Shown piece by piece: positions 47,115-54,669 of a stretch of 54,669 nt of DNA. The translations under genes were made by a program, and so were the position numbers. The stretch is from Iamia sp035765045. Lineage in GTDB: Bacteria; Actinomycetota; Acidimicrobiia; Acidimicrobiales; Iamiaceae. Positions within the stretch are counted from its first letter, which is position 1. Each line of letters opens with the position of its first letter. The notes beneath the pieces were generated by a model. It was not told the DNA's origin and ran no database searches. It was given only the letters and a program-made list of their open reading frames with translations. Location: contig DASTYI010000076.1 in assembly GCA_035765045.1 (NCBI GenBank), forward strand, positions 1 to 54,669, read 5' to 3'.

Positions 47115-49604
47115 GTGCCCGCGCCGACCGTGTCCCCCTCCCGCGCCCCGGCGCCGGAGGGGTCCGACGAGCGGAGCCGGCCCACCGACGGGCTCGTGCT
47201 GGTCGCCGCCGGGGCCGTCGTCGCCCTCGCCGTGGGCTGGGCCGCCGGTCGCTCCGGGGCCGCCGCCGGCACCCTCGGGCGGGGCCTCGGCCGGCTCGAC
47301 GGGGCCGCCGGGGTGCTGCTGCTCGTGGCCGCCGCCGCCGCCCAGCTCGCCGTGACCACCCGGGCCCTGGGCGGCAGCGCCATGCCCGCCCCCCGGGCCT
47401 GGGCCGTCCGGGTGGTGCGGGGCGTGCTGGTCCCCTGGTGGGTGGTCCTGACCGTCGCCCTGTTTCTCTTCCCGACCGCCCCCGGGGCCCTGGTGCCCGA
47501 CGACATGGCCACGCCGACCTGGGTCGTCGTGGTCCGCGAGTGGCTGGTCGCCGGCGGCCTGGCGCCGCCCGACGGTGGCGTGCTCGCCCCCGCCTCGGCC
47601 GGCCGCCTGGGGCTCGGCTGGGTCGTCGCCACCCTCCTCGTCGGGGCCGCCCTGCTGCCCCTGTGGGAGCGGGCCCTGCGCCGGGCCGGCGGCGACCCCG
47701 TCGGCCGGGCCGTGACCGGGGGCCTCGCGCTCGGGGCGGCCGGCCTGCTCGTCCGGCTCGCCGCCGCCACCACCGATCCCGAGGGCTGGGGGATCGTGGC
47801 CCGGGCGATGCCGCCGGCGCAGCTCGACCTGATCGGCGTCGGGATCGTCGTGGGCGCCCTCGGGGCCGCCGCCCGGCGGGGCCGGGGGCCGCTGGCCGCC
47901 GTCGACCGGCGCCTCGCCGCGGGTGCCGCCGCCCTGCTGGCGCTCGCCGCCCTCGCCGGCCTGGCCAGCCCCGACGTCGGCAGCCTGATCGACCCCGGGG
48001 GCGTCGTCCGCACGCTCGTCGCCCGAGTCCTCGTCGCCGGGATCGGCGCCGCCCTGGCCGTCCTCGCCCTGACCTCCCCCCCGAGCTCGGTGGGGAATCG
48101 GACACCCCGCTGGCAGGTTCCCCACCGAGCTCGCGGGGGCATCGTGCCGGCGGTGGCGGTGATCCCGCTGGCCGCCCAGCTGTGGAGCCTGCGGGCCGGG
48201 GGGGCGCCCGGGACCCAGCGCCTCGGGCCGCTGGTGATCGTCACCGTCCTGGGCACGATCGCCGTCGGGCTCGGCGGGTCGGCGGTGCTGCGCCGGCTCT
48301 TCGGTGCCGACCTGGGGCGCCGGCTGTCGCCCTTCGGGGCCCGGCTGGCCGTCGTCACCGGCGGAGCGCTGGCCTGGCGGCTGCTCACCCTGGTGTCGAT
48401 CAACCGGGTCAACCCGACCGGCGGCGACCCGTTCTACTACCACAACCAGGCCAACATGCTGGCCGACCGGGTGGGCTACTCGGAGCCCTTCCGCTACGTC
48501 CGCTTCGGCGTCGAGGTGCCGTCGGCGATCCACCCTCCGCTGATGTCGACGTGGCTCTCGGTGGCCTCCTTCCTCGGCGGGCGGACCTACCTCGCCCACA
48601 AGACGATGTCGGCCCTGCTCGGCGTGCTGGTCGTGGTCGCCGCCGCCCTGATCGCCCGCCGGCTGGCCGGCGACCGGGCCGGGATCGTCGCCGCCGTCCT
48701 CGTCGCCGCCTACCCGAACCTGTGGGTGATCGACGGCGTCCTCTGGCCCGAGGGCATCTACACGGCGCTCATCGGCTTCGCCGTCCTGGCCGCCTACCGG
48801 TGGTGGGAGCGCCCGGCGGTGGGCCCGGCCGCCCTCCTCGGGCTGGCGATCGGCCTCGCCGCCCTGACCCGGGGCGAGGCCCTGTTCCTCTACCCGCTGC
48901 TGGTGGCGCCGCTGGTGCTGTTCCGCCGGGGCGTGGCCTGGGGGCCGAAGATCCGGGCGGTGGCCGTGGTCGGACTGGTCGGGCTGGTCCTGTTCGTCCC
49001 GTGGACGATCCGCAACCAGCGGGCGTTCGGGACCCTGGTCATCCTCTCGACCAACGGCGACGAGGTCCTCTACTACGCCAACTGCCCGGACAGCTACGGC
49101 GGCGAGTTCGTCGGCTACTGGTCGTTCGAGTGCCAGGACCGGGAGCGCCGGGCGACGGGGGAGCCGGTCGGGAACGAGGCCGAGAAGGCCCGCTACTGGC
49201 GGGACAAGGGCGAGGCCTACGCCCGGGCCCACAAGGGCGAGATCCCGAAGGTGGTCGCGGCCCGGATCCTGCGGGGCGTCGACCTGTTCCGGCCCGGCCA
49301 GAACGTGCTGATCCAGCGGGTCGAGGGCCGCCCCGAGATGGCCACCCGGACCGGCCAGTGGGCGTGGTGGGCGCTGGCGCCGATCGGGGTGGCCGGGCTG
49401 GTGCTCCTCCGCCGGCGGGGCGTGCTGGTGTGGCCGCTGGTGTCGCTCGGCGTGATGGTCCTCGTCACCATGGTCTACGCCTACGGCACCACCCGGTTCC
49501 GCACCCCGCTGGAGCTGGCCCTGCTGGTGGCCGCGGCGGTGGCGATCGTCCACGTCGCCGGGCGGGACACGCCGGCGCCCGAGCCCGAGGGGGAGACGTC
49601 GTGA
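47115..49604 (+). CDS. Fusion of acyltransferase-like membrane region and GT-C glycosyltransferase
   Basis: 829 residues. The N-terminal about 420 residues carry about 10 helices reminiscent of a degenerate AT3 acyltransferase (RAWAVRVVRGVLVPWWVVLTVALFLF). The rest is a GT-C domain: NPTGGDPFYYHNQANMLAD, VPSAIHPPLMSTWLSVASFLGG, YPNLWVIDGVLWPEGIYTALIG and STNGDEVLYYANCPDSYGG, paralogous to the 32865 gene. A family E inverted repeat sits in frame at about residues 323-340. GTG 47115 fits a leaderless start. The last stop overlaps the next gene (GTGA). Confidence 0.8.
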   Translation: MPAPTVSPSRAPAPEGSDERSRPTDGLVLVAAGAVVALAVGWAAGRSGAAAGTLGRGLGRLDGAAGVLLLVAAAAAQLAVTTRALGGSAMPAPRAWAVRVVRGVLVPWWVVLTVALFLFPTAPGALVPDDMATPTWVVVVREWLVAGGLAPPDGGVLAPASAGRLGLGWVVATLLVGAALLPLWERALRRAGGDPVGRAVTGGLALGAAGLLVRLAAATTDPEGWGIVARAMPPAQLDLIGVGIVVGALGAAARRGRGPLAAVDRRLAAGAAALLALAALAGLASPDVGSLIDPGGVVRTLVARVLVAGIGAALAVLALTSPPSSVGNRTPRWQVPHRARGGIVPAVAVIPLAAQLWSLRAGGAPGTQRLGPLVIVTVLGTIAVGLGGSAVLRRLFGADLGRRLSPFGARLAVVTGGALAWRLLTLVSINRVNPTGGDPFYYHNQANMLADRVGYSEPFRYVRFGVEVPSAIHPPLMSTWLSVASFLGGRTYLAHKTMSALLGVLVVVAAALIARRLAGDRAGIVAAVLVAAYPNLWVIDGVLWPEGIYTALIGFAVLAAYRWWERPAVGPAALLGLAIGLAALTRGEALFLYPLLVAPLVLFRRGVAWGPKIRAVAVVGLVGLVLFVPWTIRNQRAFGTLVILSTNGDEVLYYANCPDSYGGEFVGYWSFECQDRERRATGEPVGNEAEKARYWRDKGEAYARAHKGEIPKVVAARILRGVDLFRPGQNVLIQRVEGRPEMATRTGQWAWWALAPIGVAGLVLLRRRGVLVWPLVSLGVMVLVTMVYAYGTTRFRTPLELALLVAAAVAIVHVAGRDTPAPEPEGETS
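48082..48133. repeat. Inverted repeat family E inside a coding region
   Basis: 16-bp perfect arms CGAGCTCGGTGGGGAA / TTCCCCACCGAGCTCG with a 20-nt loop. In frame with the 47115 gene and without stops, between its two halves. Confidence 0.85.
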
Positions 49605-51364
49605 CCGCCGTCGAGCACCCGCTGCGCCGTCGCCGGGACGACGGCCCCGAGGCCGGCACCGACACGCCCCGGGCCTGGCTGGACGCCCTCCGGCGGGGCC
49701 GGGCCGCCCTGGTCGCCGGGCACCGGGGGACCGTGCTGGCGGTGGCGCTGGTCGGCCTGGCCGTCGCCCTCCCGCTCCCGACCCTCTTCCAGTACCAGGG
49801 ACCCCCGATGGAGGAGGGCTTCATGCTCGTCTTCCCCGAGCGGGTGCTGAACGGCGACATCCCCAACAAGGACTTCCTGCACCTCTACGGCCCGGCCAGC
49901 CTGTGGAGCCTTTCCGCCTGGTTCGAGCTGGCCGGCACGACCCTGGCCGCCGAGCGGTTCTACGGCCTGGTCCAGCACCTGGCGATCATCTTCGGCCTGT
50001 TCCGCCTGGCCCTGCCGTGGGGCCGCCGGGTGGCGACGGTGTGCGGCCTGCTCGGCGTGCTGCTCGTCATCACCCCGATCGGGCTGGCCGCCCTGGCCTG
50101 GAACGGCGGCGTGGCCCTCGGCATCGCCGGGCTGTCGATCGCCCTCGTCGGCGGCCAGCGCCTCGACGCCGGGGAGCCGGGCGCCCGGGTCCGTCTCGTC
50201 CTCGGCGGCATCGTCCTCGGCCTGGCCCTGCTGTGGCGCCCCGACCTCGTCGTCGGCATCGGGTTGGCGGGCCTGGCCCTGCTGTGGAAGCGGTGGGGGA
50301 GGGACCTCCTCGTGCCGCTGGTCGCCGGGGTCGCGGTCGGGGTGGCGCCGATCCTCGTGCACCTGGCGATGGCCGGGCCCGGCAACGTCGTCGAGGGGAT
50401 GTTCCTCCAGCCCGTGTTCGAGCTGCGGGGCGGGCGGAGCCTGCCGATCCCGCCGTCGTGGGACAAGAACGACGGCATCCTCCAGGCCGTCGCCCAGCTG
50501 CGGGTGCCCGACTGGCCGATCCCGATGGTCGACGCGCCGGCGCAGGTGACCCTCTGGTTCCTCGCCCTCCCGATCGCCGCCCTGGCCCTCCTGGGCACCG
50601 GCGTCGTGGTCCTGCGGCGCGACCCGGCGGCGCTCCGGAGCCGGATCCTCGTCGTGGTCGGCGCCTTCGGGGTCGGGCTCCTGCCCCAGGCCTTCCAGCG
50701 CCCCGACACGACCCACCTGGCCTGGGTGTCGTGCGTGTCGATGGTCTTCCTCCCCGTCGCCGTCGTCCAGTGGGGCGAGTGGTGGGCGGAGCGCCGATCG
50801 GGCGGTCACCTGCGGGGGCCGAGGCGGCTGGCGCTGTGCGTCCTGCCCCTCGTCGTCGTGGTCCTCGCCCTGCCCGCCTACACGGCCCGGACCTGGGTCG
50901 ACCTGACCCGTCAGAACCTCGAGGGCGACTACTTCGGCTGGGACGTCCGCAACGGCGACCGCACCTTCTTCCTCGGCGCTGCCGACGTGGCCGAGTCGGC
51001 CCAGTCGGTCACCGACGCCCTCGCCGCCCGCATCGCCCCGGGGGACCGGCTCTTCGTCGGCACCGCCGACCTGCGCAAGACGCCCTACAGCGACGCCTAC
51101 TTCTACTTCCTGTTCCCCGAGGCCGTGCCCGCGACCTACTACATCGAGATGGACCCGGGCATCGCCAACGCCGAGGACTCCGGCCTGGCCGACGAGGTCG
51201 CCTCCGCCGACTGGCTGATCCTCTCCCACGTCTGGGACCCCTGGGACGAGCCCAACGACTCCCGCCTCTTCGGCTCCGACGCCCCCAACCAGGTCGTCGA
51301 CGAGCAGTTCTGCGCGCTCAACCCCGAGACCGACTTCTACGTCCTCTACCAGCGCTGTCAGTAG
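49601..51364 (+). CDS. Polytopic membrane glycosyltransferase-like protein
   Basis: 587 residues from GTG 49601, coupled to the previous stop (GTGA). About 10-12 helices; first outer loop with FQYQGPPMEEGFMLVFPERVLNGDIPNKDFLHLYGPAS, carrying acidic residues in the GT-C position. The soluble C-terminal about 170 residues (DRTFFLGAADVAESAQ, GDRLFVGTADLRKTPYSDAYFYFLFPE) resemble the periplasmic tail of arabinosyl/mannosyltransferase-like proteins. Substrate unknown. Its 3' end overlaps the convergent regulator gene by 7 bp. Confidence 0.8.
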   Translation: MTAVEHPLRRRRDDGPEAGTDTPRAWLDALRRGRAALVAGHRGTVLAVALVGLAVALPLPTLFQYQGPPMEEGFMLVFPERVLNGDIPNKDFLHLYGPASLWSLSAWFELAGTTLAAERFYGLVQHLAIIFGLFRLALPWGRRVATVCGLLGVLLVITPIGLAALAWNGGVALGIAGLSIALVGGQRLDAGEPGARVRLVLGGIVLGLALLWRPDLVVGIGLAGLALLWKRWGRDLLVPLVAGVAVGVAPILVHLAMAGPGNVVEGMFLQPVFELRGGRSLPIPPSWDKNDGILQAVAQLRVPDWPIPMVDAPAQVTLWFLALPIAALALLGTGVVVLRRDPAALRSRILVVVGAFGVGLLPQAFQRPDTTHLAWVSCVSMVFLPVAVVQWGEWWAERRSGGHLRGPRRLALCVLPLVVVVLALPAYTARTWVDLTRQNLEGDYFGWDVRNGDRTFFLGAADVAESAQSVTDALAARIAPGDRLFVGTADLRKTPYSDAYFYFLFPEAVPATYYIEMDPGIANAEDSGLADEVASADWLILSHVWDPWDEPNDSRLFGSDAPNQVVDEQFCALNPETDFYVLYQRCQ

Positions 51365-53121
51365 GCCCGGCGGTCGAGGTCGAGGCCGAAGGCGGACATC
51401 TTGCGGTAGAGGGTGGAGCGGGAGATGCCGAGGAGCTCGGCGGCGAGGACCTTGTTGCCCTCGGCGTCGGCCAGGGCGGCGATGATCGCCTGGCAGTCGC
51501 GCTGCTCGCGGGGCGTGAGCCGGCGGCGGTGGGCGGCGGCCCGGACGGTGGTGGGGAGGTCCTCGAGGCGGATGCGGCCCTGGGTGCGGCGGGCCAGGGC
51601 GTGGCGGAGGACCTGGTCGAGCTGGCGGACCTGGCCGGGCCACTCGGCCCGGGTCAGCGCCTGGAGCGCCTCGGGGGCGATCGCCGGCGCCTCCGACGGG
51701 AGCAGCCGGGCGACCAGGGCCCGGACCAGGTCGGGGAGGTCGTCGAGCCGGAGGTCGAGGCCGGGGACGGCGACGATCCGGCCGAACCCGTGGAGCAGGG
51801 CGGGCTCGCCGGCGCCGTCGACGGCGGTGGCCACGACCGGACCGGGCGCCCCGGCGAGCAGGGTCGACAGCCCCATGGCGGTGGCGGCGTCGAGCAGGTC
51901 GACGCGGCGGACGACCACCGGGGCGGGCCCGCCGAGGTGGCCGGCGGCGGCGCGGAGCCAGGCCTGGGGGCCGTCGAGGACCGCCCGGGTGGCGTCGAGG
52001 ACGGCGGCGTCGGGCAGCCGGCCCTGCGCCAGGGTGAGCTTGCCGGCGCCGCTCGGGCCGCACAGCAGGGCGCTGGTGCCGTCGGCGAGGGCCTCGTCGA
52101 GCTCGCGGACGGCACGCCGCCAGGCCGGGCTCGCCCCCACTACCGGCGTCCGCTCCTCGGCCGGGCCGGCGGCGGCCGCCTCGGGCCCGGGCTCGGGTCC
52201 TGGCTTCGGACCGGGCTCCGGGCCGGGCTCCGGGCGGCGGGCTCGCCGAGGTCGCGTGCCGCCGTCGGTGCCGATGCGGTCGAGGGCGATGACGGCGCCG
52301 GCGGCCACCCGACCGAGGTCGACCGGCTCGAAGCGGGCGCGGACCGAGGAGCCGTCGGCCAGGGCGACGTCGACGGCGACCTCGCCGGTGCCCAGGCCGG
52401 CCACGACCTCCCACAGCTGCTGGTGGTCCTGGGGGGCGAGGAGGCGGGCGGCGGCCGGGTTGGTGAGGACGATGTCGGCGGTGACGGCGACGACCGGGGC
52501 CGTGGTCCGGCGGCTGCGGGCGACGAAGGCGGACAGCAGGGCCTGCTCGGTCCGGGTGGCGGACTCCTCCAGCCGGCCCTCGATGGCGTGGGCGACCTCG
52601 AGGGCCAGCGGGGTCATCCAGCGGCCGGCGTCCTCGTTGAAGCAGGTGAGGTCGACGATGCCTTCCAGCCGGTTGGTGACCGGGTGGACGACGGGCACGC
52701 CGACGCAGGTCAGGCCGCGCAGCGACTCGGCGTAGTGCTCGTCGCCGATGACGGTCACCGGACGCCGCTCCTCGGCCGCCGTGCCCATCCCGTTGGTGCC
52801 GACGGCGTCCTCGGCGTAGGTGTGCCCCGGCACCAGGCCGACCTCGTCGAGCACGTCGGACAGCCCGTCCACGCCGGCCCGGCGCTCGAGCACGCGGGCC
52901 CGGGCGTCGGTGAGCACGAGCGTGCCCCGGGTGTCGTCGAGGTGGCGGCCGAGCCGGTCGAGCACCGGGGTGGCGAGGGTCGACAGCCGCCCGCCCACGG
53001 CGACGTCGTCGACCTCGGCGGGGTCGGGCCGGTCGGGGCGCACGCCGTTGCGAGCGCTGCGGGCCCACGATGCGGCGATCTCGGGCCGGAGGGGGCGGGG
53101 GGCGGACGGGGGGGACGTCAT
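51358..53121 (-). CDS. AcoR-like GAF/AAA/Fis transcription regulator lacking the sigma54 loop
   Basis: 587 residues. Order: N-terminal AcoR-type sensor with GAF fold (RPEIAASWARSARNGVRPD, LVPGHTYAEDAVGTNGMGTA), a PAS-like part, a Glu-Pro-Gly linker made of EPGPEPGPKPGPEPGPE repeats, and a reduced AAA+ part with P-loop GPSGAGK. The C-terminal Fis HTH reads DAEGNKVLAAELLGISRSTLYRKM. The GAFTGA loop needed to contact sigma54 is absent and the AAA core is short. In actinobacteria such regulators work with other sigma factors. ATG 53121 overlaps the stop of a 6-codon leader (MMVTRS). Confidence 0.85.
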   Translation of the reverse strand: MTSPPSAPRPLRPEIAASWARSARNGVRPDRPDPAEVDDVAVGGRLSTLATPVLDRLGRHLDDTRGTLVLTDARARVLERRAGVDGLSDVLDEVGLVPGHTYAEDAVGTNGMGTAAEERRPVTVIGDEHYAESLRGLTCVGVPVVHPVTNRLEGIVDLTCFNEDAGRWMTPLALEVAHAIEGRLEESATRTEQALLSAFVARSRRTTAPVVAVTADIVLTNPAAARLLAPQDHQQLWEVVAGLGTGEVAVDVALADGSSVRARFEPVDLGRVAAGAVIALDRIGTDGGTRPRRARRPEPGPEPGPKPGPEPGPEAAAAGPAEERTPVVGASPAWRRAVRELDEALADGTSALLCGPSGAGKLTLAQGRLPDAAVLDATRAVLDGPQAWLRAAAGHLGGPAPVVVRRVDLLDAATAMGLSTLLAGAPGPVVATAVDGAGEPALLHGFGRIVAVPGLDLRLDDLPDLVRALVARLLPSEAPAIAPEALQALTRAEWPGQVRQLDQVLRHALARRTQGRIRLEDLPTTVRAAAHRRRLTPREQRDCQAIIAALADAEGNKVLAAELLGISRSTLYRKMSAFGLDLDRRAY

Positions 53122-53150
53122 GACCGGGTCACCATCATGTGGCCCCCGTC

Positions 53151-53156
53151 ACCCTA
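53151..53156 (-). promoter_or_regulatory. -10 box of the AcoR-like regulator
   Basis: TAGGGT on the minus strand, 12 nt before an ATG ATG leader (MMVTRS) whose stop overlaps the regulator start. Confidence 0.4.
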
Positions 53157-53210
53157 CGCCCACCCCACCACCCCCGCTCACCGGGCCCGCCCGCCCCGCC
53201 CGCCCCGGAC

Positions 53211-53521
53211 CGCGACCCCACCCCACAAGAACCCCTTCTTGTGGGCAGGGTGTCGCGTTCCTGGGTTCTTGTGGCCCTGAGGTCGCGTTTGCGCGACCTC
53301 AGGGCACAAGAAGCCCGGGAGCGCCGATCAGACCTGAGTTTCGCGACCCCAGCGCACAGGAACTCCTTCTTGTGGGCTGGGTGTCGCGTTTCTGGGTTCT
53401 TGTGGGCGTGGGGTCGCGTTTGCGCGACCTCAGGGCACAAGAAGCCCGGGAGCGCCCATCAGATCCGGGTTTCGCGACCCCCGCCGACAAGAAGCGGTTC
53501 CTGTGGGCGCTAGGTCGCGGG
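53211..53521. repeat. 131-bp-period palindromic array, family B
   Basis: Units begin at 53211, 53342 and 53473 (the last one partial). Each full unit has two hairpins: CCCACAAGAA/TTCTTGTGGG (53222-53245) inside an outer CGCGACCCC...TGTCGCG stem, then a long stem whose core is CCCTGAGGTCGCG / CGCGACCTCAGGG with a TTTG loop (53275-53304). The array fills the gap between two minus-strand genes, and the stop codon of the synthetase lies within its last unit. A diverged unit is at 12288. Confidence 0.9.
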
Positions 53522-54669
53522 GGTGGAGGCGGTGGCTTGGGCGCGGGCCCAGGCGTAGTCGGGTTTGCCGCTAGGGGAGCGGGAGATGGCGTCGACCAGG
53601 ACGACGGCCCGCGGCAGCTTGTAGGCGGCCAGGTGGTCGGCGGCGACGGCGCGCAGCTCGTCGAGCGCGACGGTGGCGCCGGGGCGGGCTGCCACCACGG
53701 CGACGATCTCGCTGCCGAAGCGCTCGTGGGGTCGCCCGACGACGAGGCAGTCGGCCACGCCGGGGTGGTGGGCGAGGGCCATCTCGACCTCCTCGGCGTA
53801 GACCTTCTCGCCCCCGGTGTTGATCACCGCCGCCTCCCGGCCGAGCAGCTCGACGGTGCCGTCGGGGCGCCAGCGGGCCCGGTCGCCGGCCACGGAGTAC
53901 CGCACCCCGTCGATGGTGGGGAAGGTGGCGGCCGTCTTCTCGGGGTCGTTCAGGTAGCCGAGCGGCACCCGACCGGCCTGGGCCAGCCAGCCGATGGCGT
54001 CGTCGTCGGGGGCAAGGATCCGGTCCCGCTCGGCCGAGACGATCACCGTGGTGTCCTCGGGGGCGAAGGTTCCGGAGGTGGCCCCGGTGGCCGCCGACGA
54101 CGAGGTGACGGCCTGCCGCCCCGTCTCCGACGAGCCGAGCACGTCGACGACCCGCACCCCGGGGATCAGCTCGATCAGGGCCTGCTTGACCGGCGCCGAG
54201 AGGATCGTGCCCCCGGTGAGCAGGTGCCGGAGCGGGAGCGTCGCCGGGTGGGCCCTCAGCTCCTCGACGAGCGGGCGGGCGAAGGCGTCGCCCACGATCA
54301 GCAGGGCGGTGGCCTCCTCGCGGATGCAGGTGGCGATCACGTCGGCCGGGTCGTAGCGCTCGACCACGTCCTGGACGACGACGGTGCCGCCGGCCAGCCA
54401 GGCGCTCATGGCGTTCCAGTGGGCGGCGCCGTGCATGAAGGGGGCGGCGGGCAGGGTGCGGAGCGGCCCTCGCGCCGCCGCCTTCTCGGCGAGCGAGGCC
54501 GGTGTCCCCCGCACGCCGAGGCAGGTGGCGGCGAAGTCGTCCTGGCGCCAGAGCACGCCCTTGGGCCGCCCGGTGGTGCCGCCGGTGTAGACGACGTAGC
54601 GGTCGTCGCCCGACCAGGTCGGGTCGGGTGGGGCCGGTGCCGCGGCGGCCAGCGCCTCCTCGACGTCGA
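53510..54669 (-). CDS. Acyl-CoA synthetase, AMP-forming (5' end outside window)
   Basis: Only the C-terminal about 386 residues are visible; the start lies beyond 54669. Signature YTGGTTGRPKGV is near the window edge, followed by GATALLIVGDAF-like helix, LLTGGTILSAPVKQAL, LGSSETGRQAV, GYLNDPEKTAATFP, TGDRARWRPDGTVELLGRE (hinge) and the late SRSPSGKPDYAWAR lysine motif. This is an AMP-dependent fatty-acid or acyl-CoA ligase. An internal GTG at 54556 is not the start. Transcribed toward the AcoR-like gene across the family B array. Confidence 0.9.
   Translation of the reverse strand, partial: DVEEALAAAAPAPPDPTWSGDDRYVVYTGGTTGRPKGVLWRQDDFAATCLGVRGTPASLAEKAAARGPLRTLPAAPFMHGAAHWNAMSAWLAGGTVVVQDVVERYDPADVIATCIREEATALLIVGDAFARPLVEELRAHPATLPLRHLLTGGTILSAPVKQALIELIPGVRVVDVLGSSETGRQAVTSSSAATGATSGTFAPEDTTVIVSAERDRILAPDDDAIGWLAQAGRVPLGYLNDPEKTAATFPTIDGVRYSVAGDRARWRPDGTVELLGREAAVINTGGEKVYAEEVEMALAHHPGVADCLVVGRPHERFGSEIVAVVAARPGATVALDELRAVAADHLAAYKLPRAVVLVDAISRSPSGKPDYAWARAQATASTPAT

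Overview
The window is very GC-rich (about 70-75% by eye) and densely coding. GTG starts, 4-bp ATGA/GTGA overlaps and TANNNT -10 boxes 6-11 nt upstream of start codons (leaderless genes) point to a high-GC actinobacterium. The gene content (Wzz-like and GT-C envelope genes, MarP-like protease, ADP-forming acyl-CoA synthetase, TtuA/TtuB, matrixin-like proteases) would fit the class Acidimicrobiia. That placement is inference: there is no rRNA or other marker here and no search was run. No phage, IS, tRNA or cas genes were seen.

Layout. 1-3552: end of a wall-anchored protein, a Wzz-like membrane protein whose C-terminal half resembles alginate lyase, and a second alginate-lyase-like secreted protein. 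3627-6791: receptor Ser/Thr kinase with a beta-propeller sensor. 6805-10635 (minus): pgl, tal and tkt of the pentose phosphate pathway. 10695-15453: acetoacetate-decarboxylase-like protein and three tandem membrane-anchored zinc proteases of one family. 15692-19401: aldehyde dehydrogenase, APH-like kinase and a lipocalin-like protein behind a KstR-like palindrome. 19441-22195 (minus): FIST sensor protein, a small partner, and nagA. 22422-26036: TetR regulator, ADP-forming acyl-CoA synthetase, LON-domain protein. 26118-30290: three small membrane or basic proteins, then ttuB-ttuA-trmI-marP; the ttu/trm genes act together on the tRNA T-loop (s2T54 and m1A58). 30287-32046 (minus): GMC oxidoreductase and a small partner. 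32171-51364: envelope glycan region with polyprenyl-phosphate mannose synthase, four GT-C type membrane proteins, a UDP-galactopyranose-mutase-like flavoprotein, an OatA-like acyltransferase and a membrane spermidine-synthase-like protein. It is interrupted by a DNA glycosylase with a LexA-type box, a UbiB-family kinase and an aminotransferase. 51358-54669 (minus): AcoR-like regulator and a truncated acyl-CoA synthetase.

The least expected feature is a set of palindromic repeat families in and around these genes. Family A (core GGTGCC[A/T]GGCACC flanked by CGTACG) has four copies with co-varying stems. Three fill the gaps between convergent genes and one lies in frame inside trmI. Family B is a 131-bp-period array at 53211 with a diverged copy at 12288. 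Family C is a five-unit 48-bp hairpin array at 38138. Family D has copies at 18249 and 32091. Family E is an inverted repeat in frame inside a glycosyltransferase gene. No transposase-like gene that could move them is in the window.
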